A stretch of 64,000 bases of DNA. Source: Pseudoneurospora amorphoporcata. Its lineage: Eukaryota > Ascomycota > Sordariomycetes > Sordariales > Sordariaceae. Position 1 is the first letter of the stretch; every line of letters begins with the position of its first letter. Of the stretch, positions 1 through 11,695 are shown piece by piece. Below the pieces are notes generated by a model. The model saw nothing but the letters and a program-made list of their open reading frames with translations, ran no database searches and was not told where the DNA came from. The stretch spans positions 124,001-188,000 of the forward strand of contig MU859109.1 of assembly GCA_033297205.1 (NCBI GenBank), read 5' to 3'. Both the position numbers and the translations under genes were made by a program.

Positions 1-1051
1 CCTGGGCGTAGATGCATTTTTGTTCTAGTCGAGAAGACCAAGTTCTACAAGGGATAAAGTTTGGGTTAATGGCGGTGCTTTTTGGGGGGCAAGCCGCCCT
101 CTTCTCGTTTTCTTCTTTCTATAATATGTATATGTCTATGTCTCTACTACTCTCTCCTTTGGTCATGCATGTCATGTTTTATTGGGCCTGGCTCCTTTTG
201 TCTGGGTTTTCGGTTTGATGGCGTATTGTCAGTGATGATCAACATCAACATGAGCAACGCTTTATTGGGCATGATGGTTAATGTTTTGTTTTGTTGAGAG
301 ATGTAGAAAAATAATGTTTCTCCCCTTTGCAAGTCTTCTGTAGGGCATCTTGGGTATGGAATCGTAGTTCGTTACTCAAGAGTCTGTAGTGTAGTTGACA
401 CATACACTACTGTATCTACATATCGACCCCATCCTGTTCGTAATCATCGTCAACTTTCGAAGCCCACCAAGTATATACCTGACCCCAAGTTTCAGCTGCA
501 ATAGAAGTCAGGGGCAACAACAAAGCGCAACCAAAGAAGACAGGGGTTGGCCACATCCCCTGCAGAACGAAACGACCCCGCTCCGTAAATTGTGGAGTCT
601 CGTCACACCCCTCCACATGATCTTTGGAGCTCTGGACTATCAGCTTGAGTTGACGTTGAGTGTTGAGAAGGTGGATGTCCATGATTATGAAAGCTGTTAG
701 CTGTCATCTTCACAGAGCATTTGTACAGTTTGTCCCGTAAGAAGCACTCACATCGTGTACCGCAATGGTGGGGATGATTGGTGCAGGTATATTTTGCATA
801 TAATGTAACAATAACCAGGAAGGTACCGACACGTTGACCGCCTCGGTCGCGCCCCGCTCTAATTTACCTTGTCCTCCGTCGTCCATTGACATTGCGACGA
901 AGGACAATTGAGAAGTGATCTGAAATGCAATTTGTCAATCTTTCTTCCTTCTGTCTGGCTGGAGTTTATATATCCAACATCTCCCCCCTCTCTTCGTCCT
1001 AGCTGTATCACAGAACCCAGCAAAACACCACAACCACAAACACCAATCACA
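1..1051. other. Intergenic region and promoter of phosphomannomutase
   Basis: No convincing gene. Several short open frames overlap each other on both strands and none has splice signals or a recognisable family. The last ~150 bases are pyrimidine- and CA-rich, as is common in fungal leaders, and lead into the ATG at 1052. The left part may be the 3' flank of a gene outside the window. Confidence 0.5.
965..973 (+). promoter_or_regulatory. TATA-like element upstream of phosphomannomutase
   Basis: The run tttatatat lies about 80 bases before the phosphomannomutase ATG, followed by a C-rich leader. The spacing suits a fungal core promoter. This is a sequence match only. Confidence 0.35.
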
Positions 1052-2079
1052 ATGGCTGCCGCTTACCCTCCTCTCCAAGAGCGCCCGCTCAAGAACACCA
1101 TCTGCTTGTTCGATGTTGATGGCACCCTTACTCCTGCGCGACTGGTACGTTCCTGCCCTGCTGCCCTTTCTGGGAACAAGCTAGTGATAGCTTCACCTAG
1201 CTCCCCCTCCAGAGGATTAATCAGCTAACACCAAACCCAATCACTAGACCGTCGCCCCCGAAATGCTCACCCTCCTCTCCGCCCTCCGCCAAAAATGCGC
1301 CATTGGCTTCGTCGGCGGCTCCGACCTCGTCAAGCAGCAAGAACAGCTCGGCTCCTCCTCTGTGGACGTCACCACCCTCTTCGACTTCTGCTTCGCCGAG
1401 AACGGCCTTACCGCCTACAAGCTCGGCCAACCCCTGCCCTCCAACAGCTTCATCAAGTACATCGGCGAGGACCAGTACAAGGAGCTGGTGCGCTTCATCC
1501 TGCACTACATTGCCGATCTGGACATCCCCATCAAGCGCGGCACCTTCATCGAGTACCGCAACGGCATGATTAACGTTTCTCCTATCGGCCGTAACGCGAG
1601 CACTGCCGAGAGAAACGAATTTGAGAGGTTCGATAAGGAGGCTGGTGTCAGGAAGGAAATGGTGGAGAAGTTGAGGGAGAGGTTTGGCCATTTGGGTTTG
1701 ACGTAAGTCTTGTTATTCTTCTTTCCTTGTCATGTCCGCTGCGCTCGGCTTCTTTTTTCTTATTTTCCTCGCTTCGCGCGACTTATCCCCCTTATCAAAT
1801 GTCTTGGCTAACAGGCAAAAAAACAGCTTCTCCATTGGCGGCCAAATCTCCTTCGACGTCTTCCCCAACGGCTGGGATAAGACCTACTGCCTGCAGCACC
1901 TCGAGAACGAGGCCAAGAAGCCCAACGGTGTCGAGTACACCACCATCCACTTCTTCGGCGACAAGACCTTCAAGGGCGGCAACGACTACGAGATTTATGA
2001 AGATCCTAGGACTATTGGCCACTCGGTTACTGGGCCCGAGGATACCGCGGCTGAGTTGAAGAAGCTCTTTGATCTTTAG
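1052..2079 (+). CDS. sec53: Phosphomannomutase (Sec53/PMM family), three exons
   Basis: Converts mannose-6-phosphate to mannose-1-phosphate for GDP-mannose, feeding N-glycosylation, O-mannosylation and GPI anchors; cytosolic. Exons by hand: 1052-1144, 1248-1702, 1827-2079, giving 266 residues, close to the usual ~250-265. The HAD-type catalytic motif DVDGTLT sits at residues 21-27, with nucleophile and acid/base aspartates D21 and D23. Further family signatures are GFVGGSD, NVSPIGR, and SIGGQISFDVFPNGWDK in exon 3. The ATG follows a C/A-rich leader and is the first in frame. Intron 1 starts GTACGT; intron 2 starts GTAAGT. A second acceptor 12 nt upstream (ending 1814) would add four residues in frame; the downstream AG was chosen because it gives the family-typical T-F-S-I-G-G junction. 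Confidence 0.96.
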
Positions 2080-2133
2080 ACCGGCCAGGGTAAGAGGCTA
2101 GAGAGGCTGTGACAGAGGAGGGGCTGGGAGATA

Positions 2134-2155
2134 TGATGATGATGATGATGATGAT
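2134..2155. repeat. ATG/GAT trinucleotide microsatellite
   Basis: Seven or so tandem GAT units lie in the short gap between the convergent phosphomannomutase and the minus-strand gene that ends at 2339. Confidence 0.8.
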
Positions 2156-2338
2156 GGAATAAAGTAAAAACAAAACCTATAGAGGGATGAAGATAGATAA
2201 TTGGTAATGATGATTTGAAGACACATGGAAGAGTTCCCCACACTTGCATCTTGACACCAAAGCTGACAAGTACATCAAAGAGGCCCAATAGCCGGAAATC
2301 AAAGAGATATCCAAGTACAATCCTTCCGGAAGCATTAA

Positions 2339-3465
2339 TCAATCCTGCCCACCAAACTCTCCTCCCAATGCACTTGCAGTATACATCCCCGTCCCTCTCC
2401 CTCTTCCAGTCTCACTCTCACCCTTAGCACCAGCAGTCAACTCATCAGTAGCAGCCGTGACGACAGACGGAGATGGATCAAATTCGCCACGTCTGTTTCC
2501 TCCACTGAACTGATGACCAACATCTGAAGCTGTAGTGACACCATCCATCTGTCCCTGGTACCAAATGAAAAGAATTAGCTCCGAGACAAAAGGTGATGAA
2601 GGGGCTGGCCGATCGGATCCGGATGACTTACTTTCAAACGGTTAGTCGAACTATACTCATCTCCTCTCCCGGTACCAGCTCCAAGACCAACTCCAACGCC
2701 GGTTATAGTGCTGGTGTCCTTGAAGGACGAAGACTTCCCACCATAGTCTTCTTCTCTCTGGGAATTGCTGCTGCTACCATATTGATCTTGGTCTCGGTAT
2801 TGGCCTTGCGCTGAATCATATTCTTTTCCTTGACAACCACACCCCTTGCCGTTCCCGCCGCCGCCGCTGGAATCGGCACTTTGACACTTGCATTGACAAT
2901 ATGCCCCTTTGCACCCTTTGCAATTGGCACACGAGCCGGTGAAACAAGCGCAGCCGCTCTTCTCCTTTCCTTGGTTCTTCACGGTGGTGACGCCCTCCTC
3001 ATGCTCGTCGTCACCACCGCCACCACCACCAGCGCTCTTCACCCTCTCCTCGCCCTCAAAATCATCACCATCATCATCACTCTTCGAATTAACAGGCAGC
3101 AATCCCCCACTCCCACCAGCAGCTTTCGATCCCCCTGGAATGAGTCCCGAAACAAGTCCCCCCGCAAAATCCTTGGCGTCAAAATTTTCTCCCCCAGCTT
3201 TATAAGCAGAAGCCGCGGCGGTCGCTGCTGCTTCAAGTTCGGAACGGGCTTGGGGGGTGTTCCCTTGGCGGTAGTCGTCGTAGGCCTTTGCGGCTTGGGA
3301 GGAGGCTTGGGTCCAGGATTTGTCTTGGGGTTGGCCTTGGGGTTGATGGTCGGCGGTGGAGGAGGAGGAGGAGTCCTTGGAGTTGGAGTTATTGGTGTTG
3401 GAGGAGGTGGCCTTGGAAGTGAGTTCGGAGAAGGTATCTTTGAGGGAGGTGGTGAAGGATGGCAT
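2339..3465 (-). CDS. Low-complexity protein with a cysteine-rich block, function unknown
   Basis: Two exons on the minus strand: 3465-2632 and 2554-2339, joined across a 77-nt intron (GTAAGT donor, CTAAT-like branch, CAG acceptor). This gives 349 residues. The N-terminal ~70 residues are Ser/Thr/Asn/Gln-rich. An Ala-rich helical stretch follows, near DYRQGNTPQARSELEAAATAA. Next comes an acidic and poly-Gly linker, then a dense cysteine block around residues 170-200 (CACF, CANCKGC, CQCKC) and a later CGC. The Gly-rich C-terminus includes SGGNRRGEF. The Cys spacing resembles metallothionein-type metal binding, but that is inference. There is no signal peptide or membrane segment. I do not recognise the family. 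Confidence 0.8.
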
Positions 3466-5641
3466 CTTGTCTTGGGGGGGGGGTATTATTGATTTGGTAC
3501 GGTAGACAGGCGAGACGGGCGAGGAGGTATGGATGGATCAAAGTCTGTCTGTCTGGAGGCGGACGGGATGGGTTGACGAAACAGTGGAAAAATGGTTCTT
3601 AAAGGGGCTTCAAAGATTTGATCGAGTTTTTGAGCGTGGATAGATTAAGAGATGACAAAACTCGAAAAGATTGGATCCTAGTCTTAATAACAGCATCATC
3701 ATTCTTGAAACTGGTGATGACCACTCTTTGTCTTATACCCACCGTCGTTTGTGGGAAAGTGTTCCAAAGGACAACAGAGTGTGCAGTACACAACTGCCAA
3801 CAATGACCAGAAACGTTCTCATCATCAGAGGTAGCCAGCTCGTGCCACATCAAGGTACCTTAATCCTGTCTTGCGATACCAGTCCACCAAGTCCGACGAG
3901 TCCACTAGGCAAAGCTTATTGCTAACTGGTACTACTTGTTCCATGGCATAGCACGACATGAGGGGTACCGGAGGGTCAGCAGGCGCATGGACATTCGGTT
4001 GTGAAGGATAGAGTTTAGTCAAGTTTAACGCGTCATGCTCGTGACTCCCCATCGGAGCCAACATCGAGATGAGTTCACAGAGCGAGGAAAAGGGAAACAG
4101 GAAACAGGTAACGGGAAAAGGGAATGAGGAAAAGGGAAAAGGGAAATGCGAGACTGCCAAGTAGTGATAGATAGAAGCTACCTGTGGCTTGTATACCACC
4201 GAGGTTTCGGCTGAGGAAATGTTTTGCGATGGTACCTCTAGGTGCACCACCATACATGTTAATACCGATAATCAAAAGCCTCATTTGACGGCGGGCTTGC
4301 GGCGATTTGAGGTTTTAGTAACAACTTAATGAGTGAAATAAGGAGAGGATATTAAATAGCACCTGTTTAGAGGACGTGAAGAGCGGGTGATATCTACATA
4401 TACGAACGAGTTTCATCGAATTAGTCCCACTTAATTGCCTCTGTTTGTCTGCTTGCAGTTTCATTCACAGCGCCTATGAACATTATAATTATGCTCATTT
4501 TGTCGTGTACGATAGCTAATTGATTCCTAAGCTACCACCCCATAATTCTTCCAGACCCAAACATGCACCATCAGACTTCCTATATACACACCGGATGCTA
4601 TCCAGCTTCCTTCAACGCCATATCATGCTAGCGTATCCTCCTCCATGTGTTGTCTTCTATTCCCATACGAGTACTAGAACGTTTTTGCCTTCCTGTACTC
4701 TCCTGCTTCTCTTTGGTCTGTCCCTCAATCATCCCGAACCTATTCTACCATAGGCTGACGGAGCCCAAGATTGAGCCTTCCCATGCGGTAAACTTGCCCC
4801 TTTGTCGTGGAGGCAGTCTGTTCTTTCTGAGCGACAGCTAGTAGTACGACAGTGGCATCATCAGATGCCTAGTATGTTCTTGTACTTCCGGTACCTGATC
4901 CTCAAGCTCCTCCTTCATGCACCACTTATGGGTAAATCCAACCTACAAGTTGGTTGGCTATCGGTGGTTGCGTCTTCTGCTGGCCGTGATCAAGTATACC
5001 AGATTGGGTATCAAGGTGGTTGTCGCATGTAATCTCTGCCCTTTTTCTTTGTAGAAAGACTGGTTCGTACGAGGTGAGGGTATCCTTCTGGGAGTCCTTT
5101 TCATAGTGGTGAAAGCGTTACGGCCTGCAAGCATCGAGACAATTATGCCGTGGGAACGGTCCATGATTTGCCCACCATCAAGTTCTTCCTCGCAGATGTC
5201 CATACCTCTTTGTGCCCTTTGTTCCGTAAAAGAAACGCCCTGAGCAATAGCGCCCTAACCATCGGTTGTCGTCCATTGGCATGACGGGGCATTAGCGTTA
5301 TATAGCTCCGGCTACGAGCTCCTGCGTTGATGGGGCTTAACCGGGGGAGATTTCTTCCAAGTACAATAATCCTGGTGAGGAAGGAGAGCATTCCGAAATA
5401 TCCATGGGATGGTAGACTCCGTCTCGCTCTCCTTTCCCTCCATACAATACCATTTCCTCCCTTTCATGCCGAGGGTCCAACGCTATAATGTCGTTCAACC
5501 AGTGACATACCGGTTAATATGTCGTCCATCTTCCTCTGAAGTTGATGCACTCTCAGTGCTGAAGAAGGCCTTGATCCAAACACGTGGACAGCCTGACTGT
5601 TGCTCAGACTATTCCTATCGAGTTTCGAGATATGTGCCGTG
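3466..5641. other. Intergenic region, no gene recognised
   Basis: About 2.2 kb between the start of one minus-strand gene and the 3' end of the next. The first 150 bases (including a run of Gs at 3474-3483) are the likely promoter of the gene starting at 3465. A short GGGAAA-rich purine repeat lies at 4080-4150. The open frames here (for example 142 codons, minus, 3825-4253) have no splice signals, domain or composition to support them. Confidence 0.5.
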
Positions 5642-6494
5642 TCATCCCCCAAACGAAGGTAAACACCCAAAACACACCACGTCTCCATTATCACCTCTCT
5701 CCTCGCAACACTGTCCGCATATCGTTTCTCGGTGGCCGTTGGCATGCCAACCAGTCGTCTGTTTTGACCTTTGGCTTTTCTTCTCATCCAAGTCTACGTC
5801 CGCCTCTGCGTCCGCATCCAACATTGTGAACGAGTTCTCGGGACTCGAGCTTGCCAAACGGATATCATTCGTTTGCCCTTCTTGTCCTCCGGTATGTTGA
5901 TTTCGTCCTTGGTGATGGAAACTTGACGTCCATCCGGGACACTGCCTCATGCATACGTAACATGTGCGCTGGCCGCATCCTTCGCAGTCGGCGTACGAAT
6001 CAAGGTCGGCCTTCTTGCTCGGTTTTCGGCAACAGATATGACACCGATCTAGACATTTAACCTTGGACAACAAAGCGTGTTGCTGTTTCTGGTGATGATG
6101 GTGGGAAGCGGAAGTCGGTGAGTTGGACTTGGCTCGCATGCCGTGATGGATGTCCTCTCGGTGGTGAACGTCATCGGAGACGGACATGCGTTGTTTCTTG
6201 TTGATGGCGATCGGTATTATCTTTCGCAGAGTAGACGGGTAAGGCTGGAGTATAGTGGGATTCGTGTAGGAGGACTTGTCGGCAAGGAGGCCGCGGGTGG
6301 TGTCGAGGGCTGGGTGGGAGCTGGAGCAGAGGAAGGGAGGATTAGTAAACTGGAGTGGTGGCGGTGAGTAGATAATTCAACGTGTAGTCGGCATACAATG
6401 GGATCTGGATGTTACTCGATGTGTAGGAATCCTCGTCGTCGTCTCGCCTCCTCTTCTTGGCCGAGGGGAGCCTCTCGTGGGCGACGGAGGGCAT
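5642..6494 (-). CDS. Small Cys-rich putative zinc-binding protein, function unknown
   Basis: Two exons, 6494-6397 and 6320-5642, with a 76-nt intron (donor GTATGC, branch in TTTACTAAT, acceptor CAG). The phases match and give 258 residues. The start is the first ATG after an in-frame TGA. A basic cluster AKKRRRDDDED near residues 12-22 looks like a nuclear localisation signal. Mid-protein is a Cys array, CHICC...CEGCG..TCYVCMRQCPGW, and the C-terminus carries a second one, CGQCCEERGDNGDVVCFGC. The CxxC pairs suggest one or two treble-clef/RING-like zinc sites. Between them is an acidic, Ser-rich linker. I do not recognise a named family. The role is unknown; nuclear location is an inference. 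Confidence 0.75.
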
Positions 6495-7094
6495 CGTTCA
6501 CTTCGGGCGTTCGGGACACGGCTTGTTGACAGGAACAGTTTTCCTGATGGTTGCAAGACAGGTGAGAGTGCGTGTGAAAATGTTATCCAGTCAAGGATTA
6601 CAGACAAGGTCAAGCCAAGAAGGAAGGGATGATGGAGAGAAAGAGAATCGGCTAGGTGCAGGTCGAAGCTCGAGGTTGTAAAAGGTGGAGGCGACGATGC
6701 GATTGCAGTGCGAGTGTGTTGTCGAGGTTCGCGTGGAAACGCGCTACAGTACACAAACAGTATACTGTCAGATTACAATTCAATACTGATTTGTTTGTTA
6801 GTTTGGTTCTTCGGGCAAGGTTGAGCAGGGGAGATTTGGAGCTCTTATTAGCCTTTAAAAAGAGAAATTGGCCTCCGTTTGAAGCATCATGGGACAATGG
6901 CAAGGGTTAAAAACGCCACAAAAGCTTCTTATGCCTCTTTCCATCTTTATTCAAGGCTTCTAAAATAGAAAGATATAAAAGAGTAGTCCCCTCTACGGCA
7001 CCCTTCCGTTCGAAGCCTGAATTCTTTTCTACTTTTAGTAGTTCGAGAGTGGAAATGGGCGTTTTTTTTACTAGACTAACAAACAAACTAGGGT
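6495..7094. other. Promoter of the 258-residue gene, then the edge of the repeat region
   Basis: No gene recognised. The GC content drops from about 6,760 onward, and from about 7,020 the sequence is AT-rich and resembles the degraded copia LTR sequence at 13 kb. The left edge of the repeat island is therefore probably near 7.0 kb. Confidence 0.45.
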
Positions 7095-7208
7095 TAGATT
7101 ATAAAGGGTGGAGATTTGAGTTTTCTGGCTATACTCAATCTGGGTTAGCCGCTCAGCTCCCTAGATTACTAGTTTCTAGCTATCTTTAGGATACTCTAGC
7201 ACCTTCTA
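7095..7208 (+). repeat. LTR-like repeat, copy 1 (copia-associated)
   Basis: About 110 bases, from ggtggaga to ctagcacc-ttctata, align in the same orientation with 13031-13146. Most differences are C/T or G/A. The copy is cut at its 3' end by the Tc1-type element: the few bases resuming after that element (cttttg, 8636-8641) match the continuation seen in copy 2. Confidence 0.7.
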
Positions 7209-7210
7209 TA

Positions 7211-8633
7211 TACCTCCGTAGGGGGAAAAGTTGTTAGCGCAGTGAATTTGCAGATCAGTAGAGGGGTGGCAAATCCGGTGGCCCGGGGTATTCCGATGTC
7301 ACTTTTCTAGTAGTTTCTATAGCGAAATACTTAAATTCTAAAAGTAGGACTTCTGAGAGCCAGGGGGAAGCATTTCATCTCATCACCACTTTTTTCACCA
7401 TGACACCAACTCGAGGCATTGCCATCGCCGACCTTCTAAACCCCCCTTCAACACCACCTTCAACACCACCAAAAAGAACGACATCACGATATTTAACTAG
7501 GGATGAAAGGCTTCAAGTCCGCTCCCTTCGCGAATACGCCAAAATGAGCTATGCCGATATTGCACAAAAGACTGGTTTCACTATCCGACAGGTTCAAATT
7601 GCCTGCACTGGGCCTCTTACCCCCCAAAAACGAAAAAAAAGGAAAGGACTTTTATCAACTCCTGAGAAAAATGAACTCAGGGAGTGGGTAAAAGGGGAGC
7701 GTTCTTAGAGATTTATCCCCTGGTGTGACTTTCCTCTCTACCTCCCTCCTCATCTCGTTGCCGGCCTCGGAGCTCTAAGGACAGCACTTCACTCCCTTGG
7801 TTTCCAACGAAGACCAAGAACCAAAAGAATAAAGAGAAGTGCTGCCAATAAAAGAGAAAGGGTAGAATGGTGCCAAGAGATGCAAATTCTCCGCCCTCGT
7901 CCGGAAGATTGGGAGGATGTTCTTGTCTCCGATGAGACATGGGCAACTAATGATCCAATGTGGAAACAATGGGTGACTTTGGATTCAGATGATGATCCAA
8001 AAGAGTTTGCTCTCGCTAAGAGAAAGCCTCATGGATGGATGCTTTGGGGATCTTTCGTCGGAGGGAGAAAAGGGCCTTGTTTCTTTTGGGAAAAAGAGTT
8101 TGGAGGAGTCACCGCTCACAAATATATCTTTTTCATCCTCCCAATGGTCGCCGCTTTCATCAGAGAAGAAAAGGAGCTTCACCATCGAAATATCGTCTTT
8201 CAACAAGATAATGCTCCTTCCCATAAGGCGAAAGAGACTCAGAGAGCATTGGAGTTAATGGGAATTATTCCACTAAGCCGGAGAAGATTTCAAGCTTGCT
8301 CTCCGGATTTGGCACCAATCGAGAACGTTTGGTATTGGATGAAGTCACTTATGGAGGTCAAATACGATATTCAAACTCTGACACCATCACAACTAAGAGT
8401 GGCTATTCAAGAAGCTTGGGATTTCATCCCTGAAGAGTTTCTATTAAAGTTGGCTCATTCAATGCCAGAAAGGATGAAAAAGGTAATTGAGGCGGATAGG
8501 GATTCCATTGATTATTAGTCATATAATAAATGGCCATTTCTTTCATATTAAAACTCTAGTTTTCTGTACAGATTAGTAGCTTGGCTAGCGTCTTGGCTGT
8601 ACCGAGCTAACAACTTTTCCCCCTGCGGAGGTA
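7211..8633 (+). mobile_element. Tc1/mariner-type DNA transposon (TA target)
   Basis: Terminal inverted repeats of about 30 bases are visible: left from 7211 (tacctccgtagggggaaaag...) and right, reverse-complemented, ending at 8633. They differ at only a few positions. TA dinucleotides flank both ends (7209-7210 and 8634-8635), matching the TA target duplication of this superfamily. The element is about 1.42 kb with a single transposase reading frame on the plus strand. It sits in LTR-like repeat copy 1 and next to the MULE. Confidence 0.88.
7400..8518 (+). pseudogene. Tc1/mariner transposase with one in-frame stop
   Basis: The frame from the ATG at 7400 to the TAG at 8516-8518 is continuous except for a single TAG at 7706-7708, about residue 103. 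The region after the stop continues in the same frame with typical transposase sequence. The N-terminus has a helix-turn-helix-like segment (DERLQVRSLREYAKMSYADIAQ). The DDE catalytic residues are visible: D in VSDETW, D in QQDNAPSH and E in DLAPIENVW. Thirty-seven residues separate the second D from the E (DD37E-like). The stop could come from CAG or TGG by a RIP-type transition. All catalytic residues survive, so the lesion may be recent. No frameshift was seen. An unrecognised intron removing the stop cannot be fully excluded. Confidence 0.85.
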
Positions 8634-8640
8634 TACTTTT

Positions 8641-8778
8641 GAGAATGTCTTTTCGGACTGTAGAGAAAGTCTTCAGAGACTGTAGCCCCACCCACTCCCT
8701 ACCCTTCCCGCGCGCTAATGCACGCTAAAATTTTTGAACCAACCAAATCGCTCGCATCCATTTGAGTCTCCACACTCG
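8641..8778 (+). repeat. Left terminal inverted repeat of the MULE
   Basis: Reverse complement of 11987-12124 with only a handful of mismatches, several being transitions such as tcgg versus tag near the tip and gagtctcc versus gagtttcc near the inner end. Confidence 0.88.
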
Positions 8779-9069
8779 TCTTAGCAGCGGTATTCTTTCA
8801 TAGATTTCACCAGAAATCTTAGCATTACATTCTTTCGTGAAATATCATACCCAGTGCCAAGCCCAGATCTGCACCCAGATTGGCCACTTTACAGCACACT
8901 TTACAGGGCACTTAGCGGCACGGTCGCACATCTCAATTGATCGCACATCGCTCAATTGAGCGATCAATCAATCGCACTCAATCTACATTAATCCATACAA
9001 TGATAATCTATCTGATTTCTATCGTGTAATCGCTCATTCTAACTGCCAGCGAGCCTCCCAGAGCCTCAT

Positions 9070-11695
9070 CTACTGGCTATCTGTGCCAGCGATACGTGTA
9101 CTGCGCCGTGTGCCCTGCGTGCCAGCAGGAGTGCTGGCTAGCGTGCCTCCTCTACCCCGGGCAGCGCTGCCTCCCCTCTCTCCTCCTCCCCTACCTCTCT
9201 GTGTACTGCCACGAGGGCGGCCTCGTCCTCTGTTTTGTGTACCGGCTGGAGGCTGGCGGCGGTCAGCCTCATCAGCTTGCTCAAGGTCTACACCCTCCCA
9301 TGCAGACACGTTTCGCTGGATAGACGGCGCTACTCGTGTCGAGGCAGTAGGGTTGCGGCCTGCCCTGGGCTGTTGGCCGCGGCTGGGCTGCAGGCGAGGC
9401 CGTCCCCGAGGTCGTGATACCGCCGCTTGGAGTTGAGCTGGCGCTGTGGAGGGAGGGGGAGCTTGAGTGTTGACTGGCGCAGTCAACTGGGGAGCGCGAG
9501 GTTCTGGAGCAAAGGGGGCATCATGGCGAGGTCGACCTTTGAGCTTAGTCACCTTATTGAACTCCTGGTATTTCAGGTACTGATCCTCGTCATCGAGCGA
9601 TCTGGTAAGCCACCAGAAGGGATGACAGTCGAGTTTGTTGAGTACGAATGGCTGATCTCGGTTAAGAAGGGATTCGAGTATCGTATGCGAGCAGAGCAAG
9701 CCATATTGTGCTGTAAATTTGCTGGTATATGGCTCTAACTCATCGGGGTCTGGTTTGGCCGCTGTAGGGACCGCACCGAGTGCAATACGACGTTGACGTG
9801 CCACTTTATCGAGGGCTTTCCAGTACACCTTTCTGCAGGCCTCCTTTGCCCATGGCTGGGCGAGATACTCGCGTTTAGCACGTGCGATCTGCTTCTCGGT
9901 TTCGTTGTCGATATTGCGTTTTATACCATCGACGAGGTTGAAGCTCTGTGTAATAGCGGCGACGACGGTGCTGCTACCTGTATAAGGGAGAGATGGTCAG
10001 TCTATTGTAGATTGTATGAGGAGGAACATAGATTTACCGCTGATAATATGACTCTTTAGGGTACGGTTCGCTGATTTGACTGGTGATGTAGTGCGATGGC
10101 CAAAGTTTAAGCGCTCGTTGACGTAACAGGTAGCCCACTCCTCCTTTACCGCCATATAAGTCTCTTTCAAGTACGTGATAATTGCAGTCTGCTGTGCAAA
10201 GTAGCTGCAGAGCCTCTCCCATGCGGTGTTAAAGTCGTCAACTGTGTACGCGTAGCATACGTGCTTCCACAGGGTATAAAGACCAGACCGAGAGTACTCT
10301 ACAGTATTAGGTAACGGTTCCAGATGATCTGTGCCGTCTGCCAGGCGGTTAAGACTGCTGACCACCTCTCGATCTTCATCGTCAAAATCTTCTAGACTCG
10401 CCGCATTGCTGGGTGGCCGTGTTGACTGAGCTGACCCGGCTGACCGCGGTGCTTGTTGTGTTGATGCCGATATCTCTCGTTGTATCTGTGCCTGTATTGC
10501 AGCGGCATGCCCATTGGTAACCTGGGCGGCGACCTTCTTGTCCCATTTGCGCTTGATGTTCAACACCACATTCTTGTTGACGTGAAAGATACAGAGTTGT
10601 GACTCTGCTTGGGGATAAACCCGCTTGACGGCTAATCTCATCGCTGTATCGTAATCCGTGATGGTAACTCGTGGTTTCTCAGCGGCGATAGCTTCACGAC
10701 GAGCGTTGACTTGGTCCATGAGCCAGTCAAAACCCTCCTGTCGCTCGTTATCAACCAGCCCAAAACCGCAGCTAAAGGCATGGCCAACACCAGTCATACC
10801 AATAATCTAGAAGAAGGCCAGGCCTTTATTGTTAGTTTTGTACGTATTATCGTACATCTGGACCCAGGGATTTTCCTTCCACATATGCTCTCCCCATGGA
10901 TCACTCCAGAAGAGGGCGGTTGGCTTAGTCTCGTCAGTATCTTGCCAGTTAACTGTAAAGTGGACCCCCCTTTCTGTGAGCAGCTTCATAGTAAGTTGGA
11001 AGGGGTTATACCCAGCTTGTGCCTCCTTCTTAAGCTTGTAACGAAGGTTGATGAACTGCCGCGCTATAAACTGCCCTTTAAGTTCTAGAAACCTCTTTTC
11101 CAACTCGATAGTGATCTCGCGGTTGGGCATGCCGGGTCGGTCGATGTAGGTGGCGACAAATGCCTTGTGTTGAGGTTTGAATACCGAATGGATCAATGGC
11201 TTTTTGCTGGGTAAATGGCTGTGAGATTCATGGCCCTCTCGAAGCTCGAAAGTCCACCGTCTGTCATTACACTTCAGTGCCTTAGCATACCCCTGCTAAG
11301 TGCATCCCTGTTTGGCAGTTGAAGTTGACCGACTATGATTCTCTACCTTGTGGCGAAGAGGACTAGCAGCGCAGAGCAGCTCGAGTCTCGTGTAGATACC
11401 CTGCTGGCGGTTACAGGTGCGACCCTTTACGATGCTGTAACAAAGCTCTTGTGCCCACCGTTTAACGGCCGCCACGAGGTTATTGAGAGTATCGTACTGG
11501 GTGTTGAAGATGGGGTGGTCGCTGTGCTCGTGGTGTTGAGGGGTAGGGGTCTCCTCATCGTCGTTATCATCGTCATCGATCTCTATAGGTTGCGCTGAGG
11601 TAGGGTCAGTGAGATCGATTGCTTGATTGGGGTGTGCGCTACCACGGTCGCGTGCGCCCGTCGGATAGGTCGCTACATCGGCTATCTGCGTTACG
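9070..11695 (-). pseudogene. MULE transposase, degenerate (nonsense codons), spliced
   Basis: Read on the minus strand, one frame runs from about 11695 to 10038, then after a 60-nt intron (GTAAAT donor, TACAG acceptor, 10037-9978) from 9977 to 9070; the phases fit. The order is: an acidic N-terminus, a FAR1/WRKY-GCM1-like DNA-binding stretch with GYAKALKCNDRRWTFELREGHESH, then the transposase core with MYDNTYKTN (first catalytic D), ITDYDTAMRLAV (second D) and the CxxH motif in LCIFHVNKN. The C-terminus is a long Pro/Gln/Arg/Gly-rich tail with RGRPR-type AT-hook-like motifs. Two in-frame TAG codons, one near 11297 and one at 10807-10809, interrupt it. Family context suggests TGG and CAG as the originals, as expected from RIP. 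A further 5' exon upstream of a CAG acceptor near 11696 is likely but unresolved. Confidence 0.8.
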
